A stretch of DNA of 13,021 nucleotides, taken from the NCBI GenBank assembly GCA_013329865.1, contig DUJJ01000149.1, positions 542-13,562 on the forward strand, in the 5' to 3' direction. The stretch comes from Candidatus Poseidoniaceae archaeon. GTDB taxonomy: Archaea; Thermoplasmatota; Poseidoniia; Poseidoniales; Poseidoniaceae. A program made the position numbers and the translations under genes. Position 1 is the stretch's first letter, and the number at the start of each line of letters is the position of its first letter. The notes below the pieces were generated by a model. The model searched no databases, was not told where the DNA came from, and worked only from the letters and a program-made list of their open reading frames with translations. Shown piece after piece: positions 1 through 8,225 of this stretch.

Positions 1-2415
1 TCAGCGCTCGTCGGCCGCTCGTATGAGCCACTATTTCCTGATGCCGTGCCACGTGGCGATTCAGATACTGCATGGACTGTTTTATCTGCCGATTGGGTAA
101 CAACTACCGATGGAACCGGTGTTGTGCACACCGCTGTTATGTATGGTGAAGATGACTATAACCTGGGTATGGAGGTTGGATTACCCGCATTTCACACCGT
201 CAGCATGGACGGATCTTTCGTCAACGGTATCCATCCGGAACTTGACGGCCGCTATGTGAAGGATTGTGATGAAATCATAATCTCACTTCTCTCGAGACCA
301 AAAGGAAGCAATAATACAGGACCAGATAGTGGTTTACTCTATCGTGAAAAAGCCTATTTGCACGATTATCCACACTGTTGGCGGACTGACCACCCATTGT
401 TGTACTACGCCATGGATTCGTGGTTTGTTCGAATGACTGCTGTAAAAGAGCAACTACTGGAATTCAATGCGAATGTCGAATGGGCACCGGATTGGGTCGG
501 AGAAGGTCGTTTCGGCGAGTGGCTGCGAAATGTCAAAGATTGGGCGATTTCGAGAGAACGTTATTGGGGCACTCCACTGCCAGTTTGGCGCAGTTCAGAT
601 GGCCAGATGAAGTGTGTTGGCTCAATCAAAGAACTGCAGCAGGAAGTCGCGAAGGCCAACGCTGCTGGTATAGAGAATCCAGATTGTCCTAACGATGTTG
701 ACTTACACCGACCAATAGTGGACGGTTTTACCTTGCTATCGGATGACGGCAAACCAATGCACAGAGAACCATTTGTTATGGATTGCTGGTTTGATTCAGG
801 GTGTGCACCGTTCGCTCAATGGCACCACCCATTCGATGGCGGCGAGACCTTCAATTCCTCGTTCCCTGTAGACTACATCTGTGAAGGTGTCGACCAGACA
901 AGAGGTTGGTTTTACACTCTATTGGCGGTATCAACAACGGTGTTTGATTTACCTGCATACAAACGTTGTCTATCACTTGGATTGATTCTGGACGCTGAAG
1001 GGAAGAAGATGTCTAAGTCACGCGGGAATATAGTAGACCCTTGGGACCACTTTAATCGCGAGGGAGCCGATGCTACCAGATGGTACATGGTCACAGCAGG
1101 TGCTCCTTGGAGTCCACTCAAGTTTGACCCCAATGGCGTTCGTGAAACCTATGCAAAGATGTTTCTAACGATGTGGAACATTTACAAATTCCATGCTGAC
1201 TATGCGGCACTTGATGGTTTTGATCCCGAAATTGATACTATTGCTGTCGACCAAAGACCACCGCTAGACCAGTGGATTTTATCTCGACTGGCCACGGTTG
1301 CTAAAGGCTACCATGAAGGTTTCAAAAGTTGGAATTACCACAAAGCGTGCCGAGAACTTGAGGACTTTGTGGTTAATGATTTGTCCAATTGGTATGTTCG
1401 CCGCAGTCGTCGACGGTTGTGGGAAGAAGCTGAGAATACCGACAAGTTGGCGTGTCAACATACACTTCATGAGGTCCTCACAACCGTTTGTCGCCTAGTT
1501 GCGCCGGTCAGTCCGTTCATGGTCGACATAATTTACCGAAACCTTACCGGAGCAAGCGTTCATCAGGCAAATTGGCCACTTGGAACGCCGGGGAGTTTAC
1601 CAGGTGCTACCGCTGATTCTTGGGATGAGGAGGCTGCTGAAGCAACGGCAACGATACCAACTCAAAATCCTGATCTAGAATCTCGAATGGCATTAGTTCG
1701 TGAGTTAGCCGAAACTGGACGGCGAATTAGAGTTGATGCAGGCCGAAGACAACGATTGCCTTGTGGTGATGGATGGATTGTTTCCGGACCAAATCTAGCA
1801 GAATTTCACGATATATTAGCAGAAGAATTGAATGTTGAAAATATCTCGATAGAGACTGATTTAGACCGCTTCCAACAAATCGAATTAGCACCTAACTTTC
1901 GTGCCTTAGCACCCCGAGCTAGGGGAGACGTAAATGCCATTGCTAGTGAAATTCGCAATGCAGAAAACCCATCGGCGATGCTTGAGCAAATACAGTCAGG
2001 GGACCTAGAGATTATGGGAATCACCATTGAGGAAGGCGATATTGAAGTCAAGCGTGTTGAGAAGGCGGGCTTTGCTGCATCAACCATCCAAGTTGGCCAA
2101 GGTGACGACGCCTATCACGTGAGTTTGGTCCTCGATATGAATGACACTCCAGAGTTGCTATCAAAAGGCTTAGCACGTGACATAACCAGAAGAATTCAAG
2201 CCAAGCGCAAAGACCTAAATTTGGATATTGAAGCAACCATAAAATTGGAAATTTTACTTGAAAATGCACCCGAATTATTCCAATCAGATCGTGACTGGAT
2301 AATCAGTGAGACTCGTGCTAATAAGTCTACTTTCCTTCTTGAGGGTGATGTGATTGATGCGAAAGCTGAGCAATTTGAAGTCGATGGTGCAAGAATTTCA
2401 TTCATAGTTAATTAG
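1..2415 (+). CDS. ileS: Isoleucyl-tRNA synthetase, C-terminal 804 residues (5' end outside window)
   Basis: Class I aminoacyl-tRNA synthetase that charges tRNA-Ile with isoleucine in the cytoplasm. The frame is open from base 1, and the first residues (YEPLFP, visible residues 8-13) already lie in the CP1 editing domain. The gene therefore begins upstream, and the HIGH motif and roughly 240 N-terminal residues are missing. Visible in order: the editing-domain signature GTGVVHTA (residues 38-45); WAISRERYWGTPLPVW (181-196); DCWFDSG (from 261); VDQTRGWFYTLL (from 297); the ATP-binding KMSKS loop (336-340, bases 1006-1020); then the anticodon-binding helical domain and a C-terminal tail. All of these are family hallmarks, and the long C-terminus without a zinc knuckle fits the archaeal/eukaryotic type. 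A stretch of about 30 residues after SVHQANWP (bases about 1573-1680) is longer than I expect for the family. The stop is TAG at 2413-2415. Identification is very secure. Confidence 0.97.
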   Translation, partial: SALVGRSYEPLFPDAVPRGDSDTAWTVLSADWVTTTDGTGVVHTAVMYGEDDYNLGMEVGLPAFHTVSMDGSFVNGIHPELDGRYVKDCDEIIISLLSRPKGSNNTGPDSGLLYREKAYLHDYPHCWRTDHPLLYYAMDSWFVRMTAVKEQLLEFNANVEWAPDWVGEGRFGEWLRNVKDWAISRERYWGTPLPVWRSSDGQMKCVGSIKELQQEVAKANAAGIENPDCPNDVDLHRPIVDGFTLLSDDGKPMHREPFVMDCWFDSGCAPFAQWHHPFDGGETFNSSFPVDYICEGVDQTRGWFYTLLAVSTTVFDLPAYKRCLSLGLILDAEGKKMSKSRGNIVDPWDHFNREGADATRWYMVTAGAPWSPLKFDPNGVRETYAKMFLTMWNIYKFHADYAALDGFDPEIDTIAVDQRPPLDQWILSRLATVAKGYHEGFKSWNYHKACRELEDFVVNDLSNWYVRRSRRRLWEEAENTDKLACQHTLHEVLTTVCRLVAPVSPFMVDIIYRNLTGASVHQANWPLGTPGSLPGATADSWDEEAAEATATIPTQNPDLESRMALVRELAETGRRIRVDAGRRQRLPCGDGWIVSGPNLAEFHDILAEELNVENISIETDLDRFQQIELAPNFRALAPRARGDVNAIASEIRNAENPSAMLEQIQSGDLEIMGITIEEGDIEVKRVEKAGFAASTIQVGQGDDAYHVSLVLDMNDTPELLSKGLARDITRRIQAKRKDLNLDIEATIKLEILLENAPELFQSDRDWIISETRANKSTFLLEGDVIDAKAEQFEVDGARISFIVN

Positions 2416-2463
2416 AGCACTAATCAACGACGCATTCAAACATGAGTGGTTATTCCTGTAGTC

Positions 2464-3864
2464 ATGCGAAGGATTGTGCTAGCGATTTTGCTTGCTTCGT
2501 CAACCCTTCTGGCGGGTTGCTTTGGCGAGGGTGAAACTTTTGTCGAAGAAGAGATAGTCGAAAATGTTTGGACAGAATACATTCTAATCGACAGTCAATC
2601 CCATGAGTCGCTTCGACCGTTCACAACCGTTGACCTGCGAACCAATCAATCAACTAATATGTCGTGGGCTGTATTCGACGCATCCAAAGGTGGCAACTGC
2701 TGTGAGCATTACTTGGCCACTTCCATAGAGGGACAAATTCTCAATATTGGCGGTGAATATCCGGTTTGGAGCCATGATAGAGGCCACGAGTGGGATACCT
2801 ACATTCCTGAGGTGTTACCCGCAGTCGGGCAATGCGTCACTTTCATACCAACCAATCCTGGGCAAGAAGGATTAGGTGAAGGAAGTATAGTTCAAGCAAC
2901 AAATGGCGACATCATATCTATGTCGTGGTTCCCATACCCGGGTGGCGATTTGAAACTAGACAAATTCTATGCAATCCTGTATGATGCTGATGATGATGAG
3001 TGGAAATGGTGCTATAACCGTCTTACTGAGCCATTCTACGACCGCTCTTGGCAGGTAGAGGTCATAGGACCGATTGAATCAACACTAGGAAACGGCGATT
3101 GGGCTAGCATCGTTGTGTCAAATTTCTGGCACCAGTCAATGAATGCTGGTGGCCAAATTAGCGTTGATGGCCTGAATTATTACCCCTTCCAATTCCCCGA
3201 CCGCAGTGGTGGTGACCCAGAGGTTGAGCTTGATCTCGATTTTACCGAGGCGGATTTGCCAGCATACTACGATGTCAACAAACCTCACAAAGAGATGCGA
3301 GCCTTTCCCATGCCAAGTGGTGGATTAGTATTCCCTGCTTACTACAACAACGGCAATGCTGCGTTCATGGATACATCGCTATCCTGGAATGAGCTCTATG
3401 TTCAGTTTCCCAGTGAATATTGTCAAATTGATTCTGTCGGAGTAATCCACTGCGTTGCCAACACTGGTACAACCTTCACCCACTATCTCTCTAATGATGG
3501 TGCAATAACTTGGCAGAATTATACTTACGAACTCAATGAACAAGCGACCCAAATTGAAGAGTGGGAATTCCAAGCGAATGGTGAATTAGACCTGTTTGTC
3601 TTGAATGTTCGATACCAGAGCGCTGCTGGGCCCGATGTAGACACCGTCTATCACGTCAGAGGCTATTCCCAAGATATGTCTCCAGATACCCTGACATATA
3701 TCGGTCAGGGTGATTTGGACTCTACCTCAGGCGCTGGTAACGATATAAGATTTGATTTTGCTTCACTGGCGATTTTGAATGATGGTGGAGTAGTAGTAGC
3801 TTATCACGACTCAACTGACCCAGACCCGCTGTTCGCAGTGGAACTAATTCTACCACAATACTAA
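2464..3864 (+). CDS. Surface lipoprotein with probable BNR/sialidase-like beta-propeller
   Basis: Predicted exported, lipid-anchored protein of 466 residues whose substrate is unknown. I chose ATG 2464 because it gives a compact signal peptide: MRR, a hydrophobic run, then the lipobox LLAGC with Cys19 as anchor. The frame also allows GTG at 2446, which would only add six residues before the charged n-region. After the lipobox comes an acidic linker. The rest is rich in aromatics, Gly and Asp, with beta-strand-like repeats. Two Asp-box-like motifs are visible, SHDRGHEW (residues 103-110) and the more degenerate SNDGAITW (343-350), as in BNR/sialidase-type propellers. Several cysteines, including a CC pair, suggest disulfides outside the cell. 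I see no catalytic set that proves sialidase activity, so a binding or carbohydrate-related role is equally possible. It starts 48 bases after ileS, and its TAA directly abuts the stop codon of the convergent mutS-like gene. Confidence 0.8.
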   Translation: MRRIVLAILLASSTLLAGCFGEGETFVEEEIVENVWTEYILIDSQSHESLRPFTTVDLRTNQSTNMSWAVFDASKGGNCCEHYLATSIEGQILNIGGEYPVWSHDRGHEWDTYIPEVLPAVGQCVTFIPTNPGQEGLGEGSIVQATNGDIISMSWFPYPGGDLKLDKFYAILYDADDDEWKWCYNRLTEPFYDRSWQVEVIGPIESTLGNGDWASIVVSNFWHQSMNAGGQISVDGLNYYPFQFPDRSGGDPEVELDLDFTEADLPAYYDVNKPHKEMRAFPMPSGGLVFPAYYNNGNAAFMDTSLSWNELYVQFPSEYCQIDSVGVIHCVANTGTTFTHYLSNDGAITWQNYTYELNEQATQIEEWEFQANGELDLFVLNVRYQSAAGPDVDTVYHVRGYSQDMSPDTLTYIGQGDLDSTSGAGNDIRFDFASLAILNDGGVVVAYHDSTDPDPLFAVELILPQY

Positions 3865-5853
3865 CTAAAACATCTGCAAAATGTCATCGAATAGTGATTT
3901 TGCATGCCCAGTGCTGCGCTCAACTAATCGCTTGACAATTAGTTCCGGCGTTGATCGAGCCAGATGATTTCTGATTGGCGTTCGGTCAACAATTAGTTCT
4001 AAATCTGCATCGAGACCTCTTGCTTCAATGCCGTCAACTCTGAAATCATCGACACCAGATGCTTCGATGATGGCTGGCGCAAGGTGGGTGACTAGCATCA
4101 TACTGGTGTGCTTTTGTGCTCGTGCTGCCAGCAGCATACCGGCGATAATCCTCGCCCCTGCACCTGGTTCTGTGATTGCTTCAAGTTCATCGGCGAGAAT
4201 TAATTTTGGCGTCGGGTCGCTTACGACATTTGCTAATTCAACCAAGGTCTGTTCCAGTGCTCCTGCACTCTGTGTGCCACCTGCCTTGGCAAGAATATGA
4301 ATTGCATCAACTTTGCCTATGCGAGCATTTTCAGCTGGGACGGGAAGACCCATATGTGCCAAAATGCAAGTATGGGCGAGTAGCTCGAGAAGTGTTGTCT
4401 TGCCTCCAGAATTAGCCCCGGTAAGTAGAGCTAGGGATTGTCTATCACCTGCTTGCGCCGCTTTACCAATGCCGTAAGTTACCGGGTCTGGCTCGATACC
4501 AAGCAATAGATGACGACCATTCTTTACCCATATTCCGTGCTCGACAATTTCCGGCATGGTGCATGAGTAGTTATTTGCCCACCTAGCGATTGTCAACCAC
4601 TGGTCATTAGTGATTAATGACCTTACTGCAAATTCGCATTTAGCTTTGAGTGGCCCCAATCTTTTGGCCATGTTGTAAACATGATTTGAACGCTGAGCAG
4701 TAATACGCTTAGCTAGGTTCTCGTCAATTTTTTCAATTACTTGACGATCAATTTTTGCCGGCCAATCACTGGTAAATATTACCGGCGGACATTTTACGCC
4801 GCTTCCCTCCATGAATTCGGCGAGTTGGTTAACTGCTTGTTGCATTGCATTGTCAATCACGTGACCTGTCGCTTCCTTTAATCGACGCTGAAACCCACTA
4901 CCATCAGCCAGAGCGTCTAATAGTTCTGCGCCTGAAAGCGCTAATTTAGCATCGTTCATGGCCTTCTCGACCGCATTGTTTACTTCAATTTCTAAGTCTT
5001 TACAATAGGTCCATAATTGGTCTTTTACCGTTTCTGCCCGTTCAGTATCCCCTTCCTCAAACAGGGTGAAAAGTAGTTCAGGCAAGGGCTCAAGGCCGTC
5101 AAGACATTTACTAATTAAGGCTAAGAATTCATCATTTGACTGCTGAGTTTTGGTAATGGTAATTATCTCTGATAATGCGGTCAGAGTTTGACGATTTTTG
5201 TTAAACCAATCAAGTGTCATCTCTGGTAGAATTAACTCTCTCGATGGGTTTACTCCAAGCACAATCCATCCCTCCGGCGTGTCACTAGGCGCACCTTTGC
5301 CTAACCATGTAACTTTGTCAAATACGGTATAATCCTTCCAAGTCTCGCTGGGCGCGGGACTTAACACTCGGCAATACTTTTTCAGTTCGTCAATAGGCTC
5401 GTGTGTCACAACCACACGGTCATACCGATCAGTGTTAGCCTTAAGAGAAATGATTTTTCGTAGCTCTGTGCCTAGCTTTTCTGCCAATCCATTTTGATTT
5501 GCCAGAAAAGTCATCGCTTGTTGAATTGCTTCTCTGCGCCCAGTAGGATCGGTTATTGGGGTCAACAGTTGAAGGCGATCCTTAGTGCCCGGTGAGGCGA
5601 TAAATCCCGATATTTGGTCAATTAATTGTTGATGCAACTTTACCGATTCTTTGGTTGCCAAAAATTGCCCGTCATCACCGGCAACACTACGCGCCAACGC
5701 TAACGCACGTTTGGGTGAAACACCATCAATTTCGGCAATTTGGCCGATATCGCCAGATTTTAGCGAACTTAAGACCGCTTCCTCTGAGCCAAAGTGGTCA
5801 GTCATTTTCTTGGCTAATCTCTCGCCAACGCCCGGTAGCGCACTAAGAACCAT
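3865..5853 (-). CDS. HhH-containing MutS-like ATPase (archaeal type)
   Basis: A 662-residue cytoplasmic ATPase of the MutS superfamily with a predicted DNA-binding role. Residues 4-22 and 39-56 form a tandem helix-hairpin-helix (LPGVGERLAKK and IDGVSPKRALA), a non-specific DNA-binding fold. The middle 400 residues are helical, like the MutS core/lever and clamp. The ATPase at the C-terminus has Walker A GANSGGKTT (479-487, Lys485), a Walker B ending in Asp555-Glu556 within LILADELEA, and a switch histidine in LVTHLAP (His590). The N-terminal mismatch-recognition domain of classical MutS is absent, and so is the C-terminal Smr nuclease of bacterial MutS2. The protein is therefore better called MutS-like than a mismatch repair enzyme. 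Known relatives in Euryarchaeota share the HhH-MutS core arrangement. Start is ATG 5853, just before the HhH; no strong Shine-Dalgarno is seen. It lies 54 bases downstream of the S15 hydrolase and may share its transcript. Confidence 0.88.
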   Translation of the reverse strand: MVLSALPGVGERLAKKMTDHFGSEEAVLSSLKSGDIGQIAEIDGVSPKRALALARSVAGDDGQFLATKESVKLHQQLIDQISGFIASPGTKDRLQLLTPITDPTGRREAIQQAMTFLANQNGLAEKLGTELRKIISLKANTDRYDRVVVTHEPIDELKKYCRVLSPAPSETWKDYTVFDKVTWLGKGAPSDTPEGWIVLGVNPSRELILPEMTLDWFNKNRQTLTALSEIITITKTQQSNDEFLALISKCLDGLEPLPELLFTLFEEGDTERAETVKDQLWTYCKDLEIEVNNAVEKAMNDAKLALSGAELLDALADGSGFQRRLKEATGHVIDNAMQQAVNQLAEFMEGSGVKCPPVIFTSDWPAKIDRQVIEKIDENLAKRITAQRSNHVYNMAKRLGPLKAKCEFAVRSLITNDQWLTIARWANNYSCTMPEIVEHGIWVKNGRHLLLGIEPDPVTYGIGKAAQAGDRQSLALLTGANSGGKTTLLELLAHTCILAHMGLPVPAENARIGKVDAIHILAKAGGTQSAGALEQTLVELANVVSDPTPKLILADELEAITEPGAGARIIAGMLLAARAQKHTSMMLVTHLAPAIIEASGVDDFRVDGIEARGLDADLELIVDRTPIRNHLARSTPELIVKRLVERSTGHAKSLFDDILQMF

Positions 5854-5907
5854 GCATACAATGGTTTGTCATCGGCTTAAGAGAATAGCGCTCATGGGAC
5901 GAGAAAA

Positions 5908-7716
5908 TCAGCATTCCCTAATGCCAGCCTCACCCGTCCCGTAAACATGTATGGGTGCTTGGTATAGGTCCTGACAAGTCCGTTGAACGATTGGTAGAGT
6001 CAATGTTGAGCCACTCCAATCAACCGAATATCCTCCCACAGCAGAGGAAGACGGTACGTAGTCTTCACCCGTTTGAGTCATGGTAATGTAGATTGTTTCA
6101 CCAGCAGAAATGTATACATCCATAGGCATGAACTCCATCAAACCTAATACTTCAACATAGGGAACTAGGCTCAACTGCCCATCTCTACCGCCGGCATGGA
6201 AACGGAAATCCATAACTGCGTGACCAAGGTGCATCCCGTTCTCATCGGTCATTTCTAAAAACCCGTGAGCACCATTGAGAGTACTAGGAGTAACTGGAAT
6301 GTGAAATGTCGGCATACCTGCGATAATCACATCTTCTTCAAATGGACCATAACTCAGTGTTATTGATGATGATGCTGACATAGAAGTACCGTCCGGAGCC
6401 ATATCGGCTCCGTTTATTTCGAGATACTCAGTATCTAATGCGGGGTAGGTTGATTCAAAACGCCAGCCTCCGCGATTATCTTGCATTTCAACTCCAAGCG
6501 TTGGCGCTCTTCCTTCACCTTTTAGGTACCAATCAAACCAGTAAAGCATTTCATCAGCCCAGTCCCACCTCAGTGTGTATGGATAGGCTTCTGCACCACG
6601 CCCTGAGCCTTGTGAGCTGTGACCTTGTACTCGGTCTGGGTAATCGTGAGCCCACTGGCCTGCTAAAGTCTTAATTTCTATTCCTGCCGCTTCGACTTGT
6701 TGGTGAACCGGGAACGACATGTGTGGGTCGACATTCCAATCCTGCATTCCTTGGATAATGTAAACTGAGCCTTGATAATTTTCTAATACTCGGCCGATGA
6801 AAGAGCGTTCTGTCCAATAGGTGTTGCCAGCATAGTCTACCATTCCCCCAGTTTGGTAGGCGGCAGGTCCATTGATGTAACCCTCTATGTAACCCTCACA
6901 CAGATTCTCTGCGTCACCACCATCACCATCGATTCCGAACGCGCCATAAACACCATTGTGCATAATTGGTCCCCGTGCTTCCATACTACCATTTCGCCAC
7001 ATTAACTCATGGACGCCAATTAGCCCAGACATCGGAACAATGGTTGCCAGATATGGGTTGCCAAAGGTAGCAGCTTGCCAAGGGGTGGAACCATCATAGG
7101 ACTTACCTATTAGCCCAACCTTACCATTGGACCACCCTGCCTCACCGAGGTAAGTGACGGCGGCATCGATGCCTCTCTGTTCATCTGTCCCCATCAAATC
7201 CATGCAATGATTGGAGTTACCAGTGCCAAATACTGAGACTTGCGCAACGGCATAACCGTGAGGAACATAATTCTCAATTAAGAACCGACCAAGTCTGTCT
7301 GCAGGTGTGGTTGCAGAAACATCCCCATCATCGTAATATGGTCCAACATCGGCAAGCACTGGAACTCGGCAATCTTCAGTTACATTACCAGCGGAGTAAT
7401 CACAACCCTCAATTTCTGGGAGCCACAAACCGAGGTGAACTTCCGCACCACCAGTCACACCAGCACCTCCGTCGGCCGCAGTGATCGTGGGGACTGGAAC
7501 GTAAATTGACTGAGGTGCTGAGATATTGTGGGTTCCATTGACGCTGACTCGACTAAATACATCGGTATCATCATAGATAAGATTAGACCTTTCCCAGGGC
7601 TCTGGATATGAATTTTGACTCAATGTCTCACCGTTGTCATCGGAGTCTTCTCCGATGCAGCCGGATAAGGTTGCACTCATCATAACTAAAATGATGAGCC
7701 AAGGTCTCCATCGCAT
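5908..7716 (-). CDS. S15/CocE-family alpha/beta-hydrolase lipoprotein (X-Pro dipeptidyl-peptidase-like)
   Basis: A 602-residue surface hydrolase, likely a serine peptidase removing Xaa-Pro dipeptides or a related esterase/acylase. The signal peptide MRWRPW plus hydrophobic run ends in the lipobox LSGC, with Cys20 as lipid anchor, followed by an acidic GEDSDDNGE linker. The catalytic triad can be placed: nucleophile Ser206 in GKSYDG, Asp326 in GMQDWNVDP and His357 in WAHDY. The spacings of 120 and 31 residues closely match the S15 peptidase PepX (Ser348, Asp468, His498). The family motif [10 protein letters not shown] (393-402) follows. The remaining 200 residues look like the C-terminal jelly-roll domain of the X-Pro/CocE family. 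Cysteines near residues 105-120 and at the C-terminus may form disulfides. Peptidase and cocaine-esterase-like members cannot be separated by motif alone, so specificity is open. It lies 47 bases downstream of the thioredoxin gene on the same strand. Confidence 0.9.
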   Translation of the reverse strand: MRWRPWLIILVMMSATLSGCIGEDSDDNGETLSQNSYPEPWERSNLIYDDTDVFSRVSVNGTHNISAPQSIYVPVPTITAADGGAGVTGGAEVHLGLWLPEIEGCDYSAGNVTEDCRVPVLADVGPYYDDGDVSATTPADRLGRFLIENYVPHGYAVAQVSVFGTGNSNHCMDLMGTDEQRGIDAAVTYLGEAGWSNGKVGLIGKSYDGSTPWQAATFGNPYLATIVPMSGLIGVHELMWRNGSMEARGPIMHNGVYGAFGIDGDGGDAENLCEGYIEGYINGPAAYQTGGMVDYAGNTYWTERSFIGRVLENYQGSVYIIQGMQDWNVDPHMSFPVHQQVEAAGIEIKTLAGQWAHDYPDRVQGHSSQGSGRGAEAYPYTLRWDWADEMLYWFDWYLKGEGRAPTLGVEMQDNRGGWRFESTYPALDTEYLEINGADMAPDGTSMSASSSITLSYGPFEEDVIIAGMPTFHIPVTPSTLNGAHGFLEMTDENGMHLGHAVMDFRFHAGGRDGQLSLVPYVEVLGLMEFMPMDVYISAGETIYITMTQTGEDYVPSSSAVGGYSVDWSGSTLTLPIVQRTCQDLYQAPIHVYGTGEAGIREC

Positions 7717-7763
7717 GATTGCCGCTAGCCCTCAACCTATTGAAATCATCGCATAAATTGTCT

Positions 7764-8138
7764 TTACTCACCAGACTCATTTTTCTTGGATTCCATCTCC
7801 TGCCTGACTTCATCCATATCTAAGTCTTTGAGCATTACCACCAGATCTCTTAATGCGTCCTCAGGTAAGGCTCCTGGTTGCATAAAAACGCCAACTTGTT
7901 CTTTGAAGGCTACTGTTGTTGGTATTGATCTGATGTTGAACATCCTACCTAACTCTGGCTCAACTTCAGTGTTGATTTTAGCGAACACTACGTCAGGGAA
8001 TTCCTCGGAAACTCGCTCGTAAACCGGTCCGTAGGCTTTGCATGGACCACACCATTCCGCCCAAAAATCAAGTATTACGATATTGTTGTTCTCGATGATG
8101 TCGACAAACTCTGGTTCGCTGATATCTTTAGTAGCCAT
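7764..8138 (-). CDS. trxA: Thioredoxin
   Basis: A 124-residue cytoplasmic thiol-disulfide oxidoreductase of the thioredoxin fold. The active site is WCGPC with Cys30 and Cys33, preceded by the buried acid Asp24 (LDFWAEWCGPC), as in classical thioredoxins. The cis-proline is Pro73 in RSIPTT, and the FNIRSIPT segment before strand 4 is typical. There is no signal peptide or membrane segment, so it acts inside the cell, presumably reduced by a thioredoxin reductase encoded elsewhere. The fold should end near residue 105. The last 20 residues are a highly charged tail (DMDEVRQEMESKKNE) that is not part of the core. Start is ATG 8138. It is the first gene of a possible thioredoxin > S15 hydrolase > mutS-like transcript and is divergent from the amidohydrolase. 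Confidence 0.93.
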   Translation of the reverse strand: MATKDISEPEFVDIIENNNIVILDFWAEWCGPCKAYGPVYERVSEEFPDVVFAKINTEVEPELGRMFNIRSIPTTVAFKEQVGVFMQPGALPEDALRDLVVMLKDLDMDEVRQEMESKKNESGE

Positions 8139-8225
8139 ATACTACCCTAATTGATTTAGTCTATCATCTAATCGTTTAATAGAAGTTACCGGCGGGTTAA
8201 TGTCCTTGGTAGTAAAGGTCAATAC
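8139..8225. promoter_or_regulatory. Divergent promoter region between thioredoxin and amidohydrolase
   Basis: This 87-base gap holds the 5' ends of two divergent genes, so it must contain promoters for both. The best archaeal TATA-like tract is TTTAATA at 8175-8181 on the + strand. It is about 48 bases before the amidohydrolase ATG, which would give a short leader. A weak Shine-Dalgarno AAAGGT (8214-8219) lies six bases before that ATG. Read on the - strand the same element is TATTAAA, about 40 bases before the thioredoxin ATG. The exact start points are inference. Confidence 0.45.

Noticed and set aside
46..48. GTG as the start of the isoleucyl-tRNA synthetase
   Set aside because: The frame is open back to base 1 and the residues before it (YEPLFP) are conserved IleRS sequence, so the codon is internal.
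2442..2534. Short ATG frame (about 30 codons) overlapping the lipoprotein start
   Set aside because: It is out of frame with the signal peptide, has no domain, and ends within the lipoprotein gene; the other frame explains the region better.
4028..4300. Open frame on the + strand opposite the mutS-like gene
   Set aside because: It lies wholly inside the ATPase coding region in antisense, has no recognisable domain, and its reading follows from the codon use of the real gene.
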